A stretch of DNA of 64,000 nucleotides from Stenotrophomonas maltophilia (GCF_002799245.1 NZ_NEQV01000002.1:496001-560000), one strand, 5' to 3'. Shown: positions 24,394 through 33,332, counted from the stretch's first letter. The notes: generated from the sequence alone by a model not told the origin. Numbers and translations are program-made.

Positions 24394-27300
24394 ATGTTCA
24401 AAGCCAATTTTTCGTTGTGCATCATCTTCTGCCTGGGACTGATGATGTCCATCAGGCCGGCATTTGCGCAGACGCCGCCCGCTGAGACCCGATACTGTTA
24501 CCAGGGGAGCTGCTTCAACAACATTGGAGCTGCGGAATCTCTGATGCGGTCGAAGTCGCGGTACGGAAGTGCGCTTCGCAAAGAAAGGACCATTCGGGAC
24601 AGTTGGTCTCCCGCCACTGGTGATGTGCTTAGAATTCTCTACCAAGCACCTGATCGGCAGCCTGAAGTTTGGTACGAGCCTGGCTATGGTCTGGGCAATG
24701 ACGGCCCGGAGCTGGGCTACTGCCAAGCTGCCGCTGCAGGGCATGGGAAAAGCCACTGCAAGAGCGAAGACGAGATGGTCAGTGGCTATATGGCATATCT
24801 GCAGTCACTTTTCCCAGGGTGTACGCATGTCAGTCGTGGAGTGTCAGGCGAACACCTGCGACCGTACTCGAGCATAACCTCCCACTACGGCTACGGGACT
24901 GCAATTTTTGACTCTCTCGCCAGCCCGCGTGAGCTGCGCTACGAGGTCTACTGCCCTGGCTGGGGTACAGGAGTGCCTGATCAGAGGAAAAACAGTATTA
25001 GGAGATTTCAGTATTTTGATTGTCCGGTCGGCTATCGGGTCATCGACAGTCAGCATCCTCAGTACAATCCGAATTCAATGCTCATTGATTGGCCCAATGC
25101 ATGCCGGGCCGTTGATGCACATGAATCCATCTACATCTACAACGTCACTCAGACTGAGTCGGCTCCAGGCAACTGCAATCCCTGTTTTCCTGCAACGGGT
25201 GATAAGGCGCGATTTGAGGTGGACTTCCAGTTTGCCGGGAAGGACTTCGTTCGCTCCTATCACTCGCTGGGGCAGATTCAAATTTCGCCAGAGGTGGGTA
25301 CCAACTGGTCGCACACCTATATGGGTTCATTCACGTCCTCCTATGGGGAGGGGCGCTTCACGGAGCGAGGCTATCTGGAAGCTTACTCATCCGGACGTGG
25401 GGAGCGCGCTTCTGCAGAGACGCTCAAGAAGCTCCCCGGCGGTGAATTCGAGCTCGTTGAGGAATCAGGTTCAACGCGACGCTTCACCGCGCAAGGACGC
25501 TTGATTGCGATCGGTGGCCCGGATCCAAAGAACGCCGTCTCGCTCAACTATGATGCGAATGGCAGGCTGGAGCGAGCCGTTGATGGGTTGGGCAGGGCAC
25601 TGGTCTTTGCCTACGAGCGTGGCAGGCTGATCTCAATCACGCTCCCGGACGGCTCAGCGGCCACATATACCTACGATGACTTCGATAACCTCACAGGGGT
25701 CGTGAGGCCCGATGGCACCTCCCGGCAGTATCTGTACGCGGAGCCTGGGCTGGCCCCGGCTGGTGGCCGTAACCTGTTGACCGGCATCGTCGAAGGCGGC
25801 GCGCGCTACGCAACGTTCTCGTACAACGAGAAGGCAAAGGTCACAGGAAGCCATCTTTGGTCGGCGGGGCAGCCCGTGGATGCCATTACCATCAACTACA
25901 ACAGCGATGGTTCGGCAACAACCGTGAACAGCCTGGGGGAGGTCCGTCAGAACCTGGTTGGCGGTGAGAAGTTCCGGCAGATCACCAAAACCACAGATTC
26001 CCAGGGGAGCAAGTCGTTCGGTTTCACGTCAAATGGCCGGCGCTCCTATACGCAGGACGCGCTGGGGAATCGCACTTCGTATGCCTATGTCGATTCGAGC
26101 AGTGGTGCGGTTTCGCAGGTGCTGACGACTACAGAGGAATCATTGGGGCGGGTGACACGGACAGTCCGTGACTCCGGCAACAGGGTGATTGAGCAGCGTG
26201 TGAGCCAGAAGAACGCTGGCAATGAACAGCTGGTCTCGCTTGATCGAGAAGTGCTGGATGCATCGGGGCGTGCTCTCAATTCATGCCAGTACGATGCAAC
26301 GCAGGGCACGGACTACGTATGTGGCTCGCTGCCCGTGGCGCCTGGCAATGTCCGGCAGACGGCACGTGCGTATTGCACGGATGCAGATGTGGCCGCCAAT
26401 GCACTGCTATGCCCCCTCGTGGGCCTTCAGCGCTCGATCAAGGATCCGGCCGGAAATGTAACGCAGTTTGAGTACTTCGCCGCAAATGATCCGGGCTGTG
26501 ATGCAGGGGGCGCATGTTCCCATCGCAAGGGGGATCTGCGGGCAATCGTCAATGCGTTGGGCCAGCGCACCGAGCTGCTGGAGTATGACGCGCTCGGTAA
26601 CCCGATTCAGATCCGTGGCATCGATGGTTCCGTAGTCGAACGGTTGTTCGATTCGATGGGGCGCGTTCTGACTGAGACACTCAAGGGCGATGTGCCGGCC
26701 AATGACCGCATCAGCCTCTATGAGTACAGCTCAACGGGCAAGCGGACTCGTGTCACCGGGCCAGATGGTGTGTGGGTTCGCATGGTCTACGACACGGCGG
26801 ATCGACTGGTGGCCATCGAGGACGCGGCCGGCAATCGTGTCACGTACACCTTGGACGCTGCTGGTAACCGTATCCGGGAAGAGGTTCGGGACAGCAGTGG
26901 TGCGTTGAAGCGGTTCGGGGATCGTCAGTTCGACACCCATAGCCGGATGACCCGACAGGCGGGTGCTGATGGACAACCTTTCCTCTTCCGTCATGATGCC
27001 AATGGCAACGTGCTGGAGACCGAGAGTCCGCTGGGGGTCATTTCAAAGAGCACCTACGATGGTGCGGATCGCCCCAAAGTGCAGATTCAAGACGCGGGTG
27101 GGATCAACGCTGAAGTTCGCTATGCCTATTCCGCCAACGGACAGGTAGAGCAGGTCGTCGATCCCAAGGGGCTTGCGACACGGTACGCATACGATGGATT
27201 TGGCACTCCTCAAGGCCAGCTCAGCCCAGATACTGGCAGTGATGCCTTTACGGTGGATGCTATGGGCAACCGCACCACGCGCACCGACGCGCGTGGTGTA

Positions 27301-29133
27301 AAAGCGTCCTACAGCTACGATGTGCTTGATCGCCTCAAGAGCATCACTTATGCAGACCCGAATCTGGATGTGGTCTACGCCTATGATGCTGCTCCTGCGG
27401 TCTGCCCAGCCGGTGAGCGCTTCGGCGAGGGGCGCGTGGGCCAGGTGCTGCATGCAGGCGGCAGTACGGCTTACTGCTATGACCGTTTTGGTCAGGTGGT
27501 ACGCAAGGTACAGACGGTCGATGGGGTTGGCTTGGCTCTGCGTTACGCCTACACCAAGGCGGGGAGGCTGGAGCGGTTGACCTATCCGGATGGCAGTGTC
27601 ACCGACTATGTCTATGACAATCTGGGGCGTGCCAGTGAGGTAGGGCTGACGCTTCCTGGGCAGGCTCGGAAGGTGGTCGTTACCAATATCGAGTACGCGC
27701 CGTTTGGCCCGATGATGGGTTGGACGTACGGTAATGGTCGCCATCTGCTGCGCGAGTTGGATGCGGATTACCGTCCAACGCGGGTGTATGACGCGGCGCC
27801 GGGGGGCTTGTCCATCGGGTTCGGCTATGACGCGGATGGGAACATTGTTGAAGTCAAGGATGGCACCGGGACGACCACGCTGGCGCGATATGGTTACGAT
27901 GCGCTGGGCCGCCTGACCCAGACCCGGGACGGTGCAACCGGCACGTCGATCGAAACCTATTCGTATGACGCGACCGGCAATCGCACCTCGCTGACCACGT
28001 CGGCAGGAACCGCCAGCTACACCTATCCTACGACCAGCCACCGGCTGACCGCGGTGGATGGTGAAGCGCGCAACCATGATGCGGTGGGTAACACCACCAG
28101 CATCGGCAGCAAGGCGTTCATCTATAGCGATGCCAACCGCATGAACGCGGTGAAGCAGGGCAATGCTGTGCTGGAAAGCTACGTCTACAACCATCGCGGC
28201 GAGCGCGTGCTGCGCACCCCGGCCGGTGGCGAGGCTCAGATCACCCTGTACGACGAAGCAGGACAGTGGCTGGGCAACTATTCGGCCACGGGCCACGCGC
28301 AGCAGCAGGCCATCTGGCTGGGCAACTACCCGGTGGCGCTGATCAATGCGCCTGGCGCTGGTGTACCGGAGCTGGCCTACATCCAGCCGGATCATCTGGG
28401 TACGCCGCGCGCGGTGATCGATCCGGTGCGGAATGTCGCGATTTGGGAGTGGAGCAACAAGAGCGAGGTGTTCGGCAACCAGATTCCGAATGCCGACCCT
28501 GATGGCGATGGTGTGGCGTTCGAGTTGGCGCTGCGCTTCCCGGGGCAGCAGGCGACGGATGCGAGTGGGTTGTTCTACAACTACCAGCGTGAGTACGACC
28601 CGGCTGTGGGGCGGTACTCGCAGAGTGACCCGATTGGATTGATTGGTGGGATCTCAACCTTCAGTTACGCCGGTCTGTCTCCCCAAGGAAAAATTGACTC
28701 ACTGGGGTTGGCTACGTGGACCGGGACAATGTCGTTCGGGGGTACTGGTGTCGGGCTTGTTGGTGGCGTTGCTGGTGCAAGGCTTAGCCTTACGTCAGAA
28801 TGCCTTAACGGTCGCCAGGCATCTGTTGAAGTTGTCTTTGCAGGTGTCGGCGTCGGCGCCGGGTCTCCGGTTTCCGCAACTGTCTCCAATGTAACTCTCA
28901 CTGGGGGCAACTTGATGTATGTAGATCCGGGTGAGCTAGTTGGGGGTTCCTCTATCCTCTCGTTGGGAGCGGCAGTTGGTGGTGGGCTCTCCCTTTCAAC
29001 CGTGAAAATTGGTGCGGTCTCGTCAGTGGGAATCGGTGGGCAAGGGGGGTGGGATGCCACGGCGAGCTACGTCATAGGGCGCAGCAGTCTCTCGGGTGCT
29101 GGCGTCAGATGGAGTAGCTGCGGATGTCCCTAG
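24394..29133 (+). CDS. Secreted Rhs/YD-repeat protein with variable C-terminal tip
   Basis: 1579 residues from the ATG at 24394 (GATTGGAG upstream). Residues 1-25 form a signal peptide (IRPAFA), so export is Sec-dependent. There is no PAAR or VgrG-linked N-terminus. A pre-repeat region with several Cys (to about residue 380) precedes many YD repeats (YDANGRLERAVDGLGR, YDALGRLTQTRDGA and others), which fold as a cocoon-like shell. The Rhs core lies near 1328-1437 (YIQPDHLGTPRAV..YDPAVGRYSQSDPIGLIGG). The usual PxxxxDPxGL junction is P-QGKI-DSLGL here, with Ser for Pro. The last ~140 residues are a Gly/Ser-rich tip with SECLNG and a CGCP end, of unknown activity. The 3' end overlaps a small membrane-protein gene. 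Confidence 0.93.
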   Translation: MFKANFSLCIIFCLGLMMSIRPAFAQTPPAETRYCYQGSCFNNIGAAESLMRSKSRYGSALRKERTIRDSWSPATGDVLRILYQAPDRQPEVWYEPGYGLGNDGPELGYCQAAAAGHGKSHCKSEDEMVSGYMAYLQSLFPGCTHVSRGVSGEHLRPYSSITSHYGYGTAIFDSLASPRELRYEVYCPGWGTGVPDQRKNSIRRFQYFDCPVGYRVIDSQHPQYNPNSMLIDWPNACRAVDAHESIYIYNVTQTESAPGNCNPCFPATGDKARFEVDFQFAGKDFVRSYHSLGQIQISPEVGTNWSHTYMGSFTSSYGEGRFTERGYLEAYSSGRGERASAETLKKLPGGEFELVEESGSTRRFTAQGRLIAIGGPDPKNAVSLNYDANGRLERAVDGLGRALVFAYERGRLISITLPDGSAATYTYDDFDNLTGVVRPDGTSRQYLYAEPGLAPAGGRNLLTGIVEGGARYATFSYNEKAKVTGSHLWSAGQPVDAITINYNSDGSATTVNSLGEVRQNLVGGEKFRQITKTTDSQGSKSFGFTSNGRRSYTQDALGNRTSYAYVDSSSGAVSQVLTTTEESLGRVTRTVRDSGNRVIEQRVSQKNAGNEQLVSLDREVLDASGRALNSCQYDATQGTDYVCGSLPVAPGNVRQTARAYCTDADVAANALLCPLVGLQRSIKDPAGNVTQFEYFAANDPGCDAGGACSHRKGDLRAIVNALGQRTELLEYDALGNPIQIRGIDGSVVERLFDSMGRVLTETLKGDVPANDRISLYEYSSTGKRTRVTGPDGVWVRMVYDTADRLVAIEDAAGNRVTYTLDAAGNRIREEVRDSSGALKRFGDRQFDTHSRMTRQAGADGQPFLFRHDANGNVLETESPLGVISKSTYDGADRPKVQIQDAGGINAEVRYAYSANGQVEQVVDPKGLATRYAYDGFGTPQGQLSPDTGSDAFTVDAMGNRTTRTDARGVKASYSYDVLDRLKSITYADPNLDVVYAYDAAPAVCPAGERFGEGRVGQVLHAGGSTAYCYDRFGQVVRKVQTVDGVGLALRYAYTKAGRLERLTYPDGSVTDYVYDNLGRASEVGLTLPGQARKVVVTNIEYAPFGPMMGWTYGNGRHLLRELDADYRPTRVYDAAPGGLSIGFGYDADGNIVEVKDGTGTTTLARYGYDALGRLTQTRDGATGTSIETYSYDATGNRTSLTTSAGTASYTYPTTSHRLTAVDGEARNHDAVGNTTSIGSKAFIYSDANRMNAVKQGNAVLESYVYNHRGERVLRTPAGGEAQITLYDEAGQWLGNYSATGHAQQQAIWLGNYPVALINAPGAGVPELAYIQPDHLGTPRAVIDPVRNVAIWEWSNKSEVFGNQIPNADPDGDGVAFELALRFPGQQATDASGLFYNYQREYDPAVGRYSQSDPIGLIGGISTFSYAGLSPQGKIDSLGLATWTGTMSFGGTGVGLVGGVAGARLSLTSECLNGRQASVEVVFAGVGVGAGSPVSATVSNVTLTGGNLMYVDPGELVGGSSILSLGAAVGGGLSLSTVKIGAVSSVGIGGQGGWDATASYVIGRSSLSGAGVRWSSCGCP

Positions 29134-29432
29134 AATCTATATTCGAATTACTTTGTGTGTTGGCAGTCGTGATGCTGGTGATCGCGATCGCTTCCAGGTT
29201 TATTCTTGTTTGGGAGTTGAAAAGAAACTCCCCGGGGCTGTGGAGCTCACTTGGAAGGCCTGCGATTCTGGAGCGGGATCATTTAATGGGGAAGTATCCA
29301 TTTTGTGGGTGGTGGCGTGTGTTCAGGGTGGCTTCTTCTGGCCGAAGGTTGCTTCTTGCGGTATTTTGGTTGTCATTCTCTACTTATCTCGTCATGTTGA
29401 TTCCGTTGGTCTGGATTTGGGTCATTCGGTGA
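29124..29432 (+). CDS. Two-helix membrane protein overlapping the Rhs stop; candidate cognate immunity
   Basis: 102 residues; its ATG lies 10 bp inside the end of the Rhs gene, so translation is coupled. TM1 is about residues 6-29 (IFELLCVLAVVMLVIAIASR) and TM2 about 78-99 (LLLAVFWLSFSTYLVMLIPL). The linker of about 45 residues carries several Arg and PFCGWWRVFR. Low GC like the Rhs tip. Position directly after a variable Rhs tip is the classical place for an immunity gene, which would make this a membrane immunity protein. I do not recognise the family. Confidence 0.7.
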   Translation: MSLESIFELLCVLAVVMLVIAIASRFILVWELKRNSPGLWSSLGRPAILERDHLMGKYPFCGWWRVFRVASSGRRLLLAVFWLSFSTYLVMLIPLVWIWVIR

Positions 29433-29827
29433 CGGGGCTTGTCTCTAGCTGGAGTTTGAATTGAATGTTGATTAAGGCCCGAGCTGTTGAATGCCGAGCT
29501 AAAGGCTAACATCGTCAAGGGTTCATGTGAGTCGGCGCCTATGCCTACGATACAGTCAGTAACCGTGGCTTGTTGGGCGCCACGGGTAGACGCTGTTGAC
29601 TACGTTGACCCGTAGCGGGCGGTGACTGGCGCGACCATATTGCGGCGAGTGGATGCTCCGTCGTTGAATCCTGGGCTGGAGGTTGCCTGAAATGATGGGA
29701 GGGAGGATCCGAAAGCGCGGTAGGGCGCTCTCCAGATAGATGCGCGCTCTGAGTAAACTGGTTTCCTCGTTGTAAATTCTTCTGCGCTAAGGGTCTTGAT
29801 TCATTCGCTCAGTAGTTGGAGATCTTT
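29433..29827. other. 395-bp stretch with no intact gene
   Basis: AT-richer sequence with short interrupted frames only. One, around 29530-29590, reads AYAYDTVSNRGLLGATGR before a stop, and could be a relic of an older Rhs or toxin tip. No repeat or RNA gene seen. Confidence 0.4.
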
Positions 29828-29869
29828 ATGTCAAATGCCAGTGACGGAGTATTTGACGCGAATCCATGA
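29828..29869 (+). CDS. 13-residue leader ORF coupled to the membrane-protein gene
   Basis: ATG at 29828 with GGAG eight bases upstream encodes MSNASDGVFDANP, ending in TGA that overlaps the next ATG (ATGA at 29866-29869). The peptide lies just outside the 494-bp repeat, so only the right copy of the membrane gene has it. It may be a coupling leader or the remnant 5' end of a fused gene. Confidence 0.4.
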   Translation: MSNASDGVFDANP

Positions 29870-30159
29870 AGATGCTTGCCGTGCGTATTTTCGGATGTCT
29901 CGTGGGTCTATTGATGGTCGTCTATGGCGTTGCAGTCATGGACGATGCATTGATTGGGACGGGCCCTTGCCGAGCGAACTGCAGTCTGTACAGCGCCTTG
30001 ATTCGTTTGTTCGGGCAGCCGGCCTACAACAAACTGATGGGCCTTTCCTGGATTGTCGCGGGAGCGATGTTCGTCTTTGTTTCCGTCGTGGCTCGGCACG
30101 GAAAGGGATCGGCGGACAAGCGTAGGCGGAAAAAGGGACGTCGACGTCGATCGAGATGA
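29866..30159 (+). CDS. Small two-helix membrane protein, right copy
   Basis: 97 residues (MKMLAVRIFGCLVGLLM..), differing from the left copy by two extra N-terminal residues and one C-terminal Lys/Arg change. Same topology: two membrane helices, a periplasmic loop with CRANC and a polybasic cytoplasmic tail (KRRRKKGRRRRSR). It converges on intact coaE with 64 bp between the stops. Likely the ancestral neighbour of coaE or an immunity gene carried by the island. Confidence 0.65.
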   Translation: MKMLAVRIFGCLVGLLMVVYGVAVMDDALIGTGPCRANCSLYSALIRLFGQPAYNKLMGLSWIVAGAMFVFVSVVARHGKGSADKRRRKKGRRRRSR

Positions 30160-30363
30160 TCGGTTGCAATGCCCCAGTGGATCCACGCGATGGGTAGATG
30201 CACTCCTGCGTAACACGGAGGAATCAGCCCGCAGCCAACCCCAGATAGCGCACATGCAGCGCTTCCACCCGCGCCTGCAGGTCCTCCGGATGGCCATCGT
30301 TGACCACCACATCATCGGCCAGTGCCAAGCGCTGTGCGCGGCTGGCCTGGGCGGCGATCATCT
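29870..30363. repeat. 494-bp direct repeat, right copy
   Basis: Partner of 23729-24222, offset by exactly 6,141 bp. It extends into the body of the intact coaE gene, showing that this is the original site. Confidence 0.97.
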
Positions 30364-30835
30364 TGTCGGCCAGCGCGGCGTCGATGCCGTCACGCTGCAT
30401 CAGCCGGGCGTGCTGCACGGCTTCGGGGGCATCCACGAGTAGTACCCGGTCCAACCACGGGTAGGCCTGCCGCCCGCCGACCTCGGTCAGCAGCGGAATG
30501 GCGGCAATCGCATAGGGGCTGGCGGCCTGCTCGCACTGCTGTTGCATCAGCAGGCGGATGGCCGGGTGGGTGATCGCTTCCAGCGCGGCCCGTTCGGCCG
30601 GATCGGCGAATACGTGGGCACGCAGGCGCGCCCGGTCCAGGCTGCCGTCCGCCTGCAGCATGCCGGCGCCAAAACGCTCGGCGATGCGCTCCAGGGCAGG
30701 GCTGCCGGCGGCGACCACCGCGCGGGCGGCCAGATCGGCGTCGGCCACCACGATGCCCAGCGCCTCGAAGCGCCGGGTCACCTCGCTCTTGCCGGCGGCA
30801 ATGCCGCCGGTCAGGCCCACCACATACCGGCTCAT
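30224..30835 (-). CDS. coaE: Dephospho-CoA kinase
   Basis: 203 residues from the ATG at 30835 (MSRYVVGLTGGIAAGKSEVT). CoaE phosphorylates the 3'-OH of dephospho-CoA, the last step of CoA synthesis. The P-loop GLTGGIAAGKS is intact, followed by VVADADLAARAVV, the lid region RARLRAHVFADPAERAALEAITHP and AIAAIPLLTEVGG. It is the last gene of the pilB/C/D strand block, 11 bp after pilD, the usual Xanthomonadaceae order. Its 3' 140 bp are duplicated 6.1 kb away (see the 494-bp repeats). Confidence 0.97.
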   Translation of the reverse strand: MSRYVVGLTGGIAAGKSEVTRRFEALGIVVADADLAARAVVAAGSPALERIAERFGAGMLQADGSLDRARLRAHVFADPAERAALEAITHPAIRLLMQQQCEQAASPYAIAAIPLLTEVGGRQAYPWLDRVLLVDAPEAVQHARLMQRDGIDAALADKMIAAQASRAQRLALADDVVVNDGHPEDLQARVEALHVRYLGLAAG

Positions 30836-30846
30836 GGGGATTCCCC

Positions 30847-31710
30847 TCAGCGCAGCCCGCTCAGCACCAGGTACTGCTCCACCACGGGAGCGCCCCACAT
30901 GAAGTACAGCCAGCCCGCAATGGCCAGGTAGGGGCCGAACGGGATGGGTGTGGCGCGGTCACGGCCCCGGGTGTACAGCCAGATCGAGCCGATGATGGCG
31001 CCCAGCACCGACGACAGCAGGATGATCGGCAGGATGCCCTTCAACCCGCACCAGGCGCCGAGGGCGGCCAGCAGCTTGAAATCGCCGTGGCCCATGCCTT
31101 CCTTGCCGGTCAGCTGCTTGAACAGCCACCAGACCATCCACAGCGACAGGTAGCCCACCGCCGCGCCGACCAGGGCAGGCTTGGCCGGCATGTACAGGTT
31201 GTCGATGTTGCCTATCAGGCCCAGCCACATCAGGGGCAGGGTCAACTGGTCGGGTAGCAGCTGGGTGCGCAGGTCGATGCCGGACAGGGCGATCAGGAAG
31301 CAGGTCAGCACGATGGCGCCGAACCCCTGCCAGCCGAAGCCGAACTGCCAGACGCAGGCCAGCACCAGCACCGAGGTCAGGGCCTCGACCAGCGGGTACT
31401 GCAGCGAGATCGGCGCCTTGCAGTGGCGGCACTTGCCGCCCTGGATGATCCAGCTGAACAGCGGGATGTTCTCGTACCAGCTCAGCTTGTGCTTGCAGTG
31501 CGGGCAGTGCGAGGGCTCGACCACGATCCCCGGTGGTGGGGGCTCGTAGAAGTCCGGTTCCTCCAGGACCTCGCGCGCATCGCGCTTCCACTGCCACTCC
31601 AGCCGCTTGGGCAGGCGCAGGATGACGACGTTGAGGAAACTGCCCAGCAGCAGCCCCAGGGCGGCCGCGGCGGGGTAGCCGAGGCCGGGATGCTGGTCGA
31701 GAAATGCCAT
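30847..31710 (-). CDS. pilD: Prepilin peptidase / N-methyltransferase PilD
   Basis: 287 residues from the ATG at 31710 (MAFLDQHPGLGYPAAAALGL). This inner-membrane aspartyl protease cleaves type IV prepilins and type II pseudopilins after the leader Gly and N-methylates the new Phe1. The cytoplasmic domain has the zinc-binding tetrad CPHCKHKL..CRHCKAP. The catalytic aspartates are in SGIDLRTQLLPDQLT and GKEGMGHGDFKLLAALGAW (GxGD motif). Multiple helices follow. It lies between pilC and coaE, all on one strand. Confidence 0.97.
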   Translation of the reverse strand: MAFLDQHPGLGYPAAAALGLLLGSFLNVVILRLPKRLEWQWKRDAREVLEEPDFYEPPPPGIVVEPSHCPHCKHKLSWYENIPLFSWIIQGGKCRHCKAPISLQYPLVEALTSVLVLACVWQFGFGWQGFGAIVLTCFLIALSGIDLRTQLLPDQLTLPLMWLGLIGNIDNLYMPAKPALVGAAVGYLSLWMVWWLFKQLTGKEGMGHGDFKLLAALGAWCGLKGILPIILLSSVLGAIIGSIWLYTRGRDRATPIPFGPYLAIAGWLYFMWGAPVVEQYLVLSGLR

Positions 31711-31717
31711 GTAGTGA

Positions 31718-32977
31718 TTATCCGACGACGGAGGCGAGCTTGAAGATCGGCAGGTACATGCCGATGACCATGCCGCCGACGATGGTACCAATGATCACCA
31801 TGATGATCGGTTCCAGCAGGCTGCTCAGGGCGTCAACGGCATTGTTGACCTCCTGCTCATAATACTCGGCCACCTTGAACAGCATGGCGTCCAGGGCGCC
31901 GGCCTCTTCACCGATGCCGGTCATCTGGATGACCATGTGCGGGAACAGGGCGGTCTGCTTCATGGCCATGTTGACCGGGTAACCGACCGAAACGTCATCG
32001 CGCATGCGCAATACGGCATGCTCGTAAACCGTATTGCCGGTGGCGCCGGCCACGATGCCCAGGGCCTCCACCAAGGGCACGCCGGCCTTGAAGGTGACGG
32101 CGGTGGTACGGGCAAAGCGCGCGATCGAGCTGTTGTGCATGATCTGACCGATGACCGGCAGCTTCAGGACCAGTCGGTCCATGCCGTGCTGCATCTTGGG
32201 TGATCGCTTGTATGCGGCGATGAAGCCGACGATCGAACCGATGATGACCAGCAGGATCAGCCACCACCACGAGACCATGAAGCGGGACAGATTGACGATC
32301 ATCTGGGTGAAGGCGGGCAGGTCCGCGCCGAAGCCCTTGAACACGTCCTCGAACTGCGGCACCACCCAGACCAGCAGGATGCCGCTCACCAGAAGTGCGA
32401 CCGCCAGCACCATGGCGGGATAGAACATCGCCTTCTTGATCTTGCCCTTCAGGGCTTCGATATTCTCTTTATAGTTGGCGACAGTATCCAGCACTGTCTC
32501 CAGCACGCCGGCACCTTCGCCGGCCTTGACCAGATTGCGGTAGAGCTCGTCGAACTGTACCGGGTGCTTGCTGACAGCCTCGTACAGGGATGATCCGCCC
32601 TCGATATCGGTGCGCAGGCCATCCACCATCTTCTTCATGCGCGGGTTCTTGTGCCCGCTGGCGATGATTTCCAGCGAACTCACGATAGGCACACCGGACT
32701 TCATCATGGTGGCCATCTGCCGGCTGAAGAACGCGATGTCCTTCGGTGAAATCCGGCTGCCGGAGCCGCCGAACAACGGCTTGGGCTTGAGTTTGACCGT
32801 GCCTGGCGTAATGCCTTGGCGGCGCAACTCAGCCCGCAGCAGGTTCGCATTCTTCGCGGCCTGCTCCCCTTTCATCTTTACGCCCCGCTTGTCGGTCCCC
32901 ACCCAGACAAACGGCTGCAGTTCCGTGGTGCTGCGCGCCACGGGCTCCTTCTTCATCGCACTGCGACTGACAGACAT
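31718..32977 (-). CDS. pilC: Type IV pilus inner-membrane platform protein PilC
   Basis: 419 residues from the ATG at 32977 (MSVSRSAMKKEPVARS), the usual PilC size. It contains two T2SSF domains (about residues 80-200 and 280-405), with the first starting IAFFSRQMATMMKSGVPIVS and the second ARFARTTAVTFKAGVPLVEA. Three hydrophobic helices (MVLAVALLVSGILLVWVV, WWWLILLVIIGSIVGFIAAY, IIMVIIGTIVGGMVIGMYLP) anchor it. PilC couples the PilB/PilT ATPases to pilin insertion and extraction. It is followed 7 bp later by pilD and is divergent from pilA. Confidence 0.97.
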   Translation of the reverse strand: MSVSRSAMKKEPVARSTTELQPFVWVGTDKRGVKMKGEQAAKNANLLRAELRRQGITPGTVKLKPKPLFGGSGSRISPKDIAFFSRQMATMMKSGVPIVSSLEIIASGHKNPRMKKMVDGLRTDIEGGSSLYEAVSKHPVQFDELYRNLVKAGEGAGVLETVLDTVANYKENIEALKGKIKKAMFYPAMVLAVALLVSGILLVWVVPQFEDVFKGFGADLPAFTQMIVNLSRFMVSWWWLILLVIIGSIVGFIAAYKRSPKMQHGMDRLVLKLPVIGQIMHNSSIARFARTTAVTFKAGVPLVEALGIVAGATGNTVYEHAVLRMRDDVSVGYPVNMAMKQTALFPHMVIQMTGIGEEAGALDAMLFKVAEYYEQEVNNAVDALSSLLEPIIMVIIGTIVGGMVIGMYLPIFKLASVVG

Positions 32978-33218
32978 ATCGGCTCCCCAAGACCCGCCAT
33001 CCCCAGGCGGGCGTCTAGCCGTCGATGGTAGCGGGTTCATGCCCGTCTGGGCAGTTGCCAGGGGGGCGATGATGCGAATTCGTGCCGGGTGCCGACCAAA
33101 GGTGACGCACTGCGTCACATTGCCGCGTCCATCGCAGATTCGCATCCGGGGGGGTTCCCATCCGTGAAATAGCTGCCATCATGGGCGCGGGGAAATCCAG
33201 GGGGAGGCGTGCCGGGGT

Positions 33219-33234
33219 TGGCACGCAACCTGCG
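33219..33234 (+). promoter_or_regulatory. Sigma-54 promoter upstream of the first pilin gene
   Basis: TTGGCACGCAACCTGC: GG at -24 and GC at -12 with exactly 10 bp between, close to the RpoN consensus TGGCACG-N4-TTGC. Transcription should start near 33245, leaving an ~88-nt leader before the ATG at 33333. In this pathway PilR with RpoN activates pilA, and pilRS are encoded 3.5 kb downstream. Confidence 0.85.
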
Positions 33235-33332
33235 TTGATCCACCCGCAGGGGGCAGGACCCGCTCAGCTGGCCGCTGGCCAGACCGATCCTGTGCTCTGA
33301 AATCAACCACCACTATCTTGGGGATGTACCAA

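Noticed and set aside
20980..30223. Integrase, transposase or att-site driven island
   Set aside because: No recombinase gene or tRNA-end duplication found here; the tRNA-Gly at 14696 is 6 kb away with no repeated 3' end seen.
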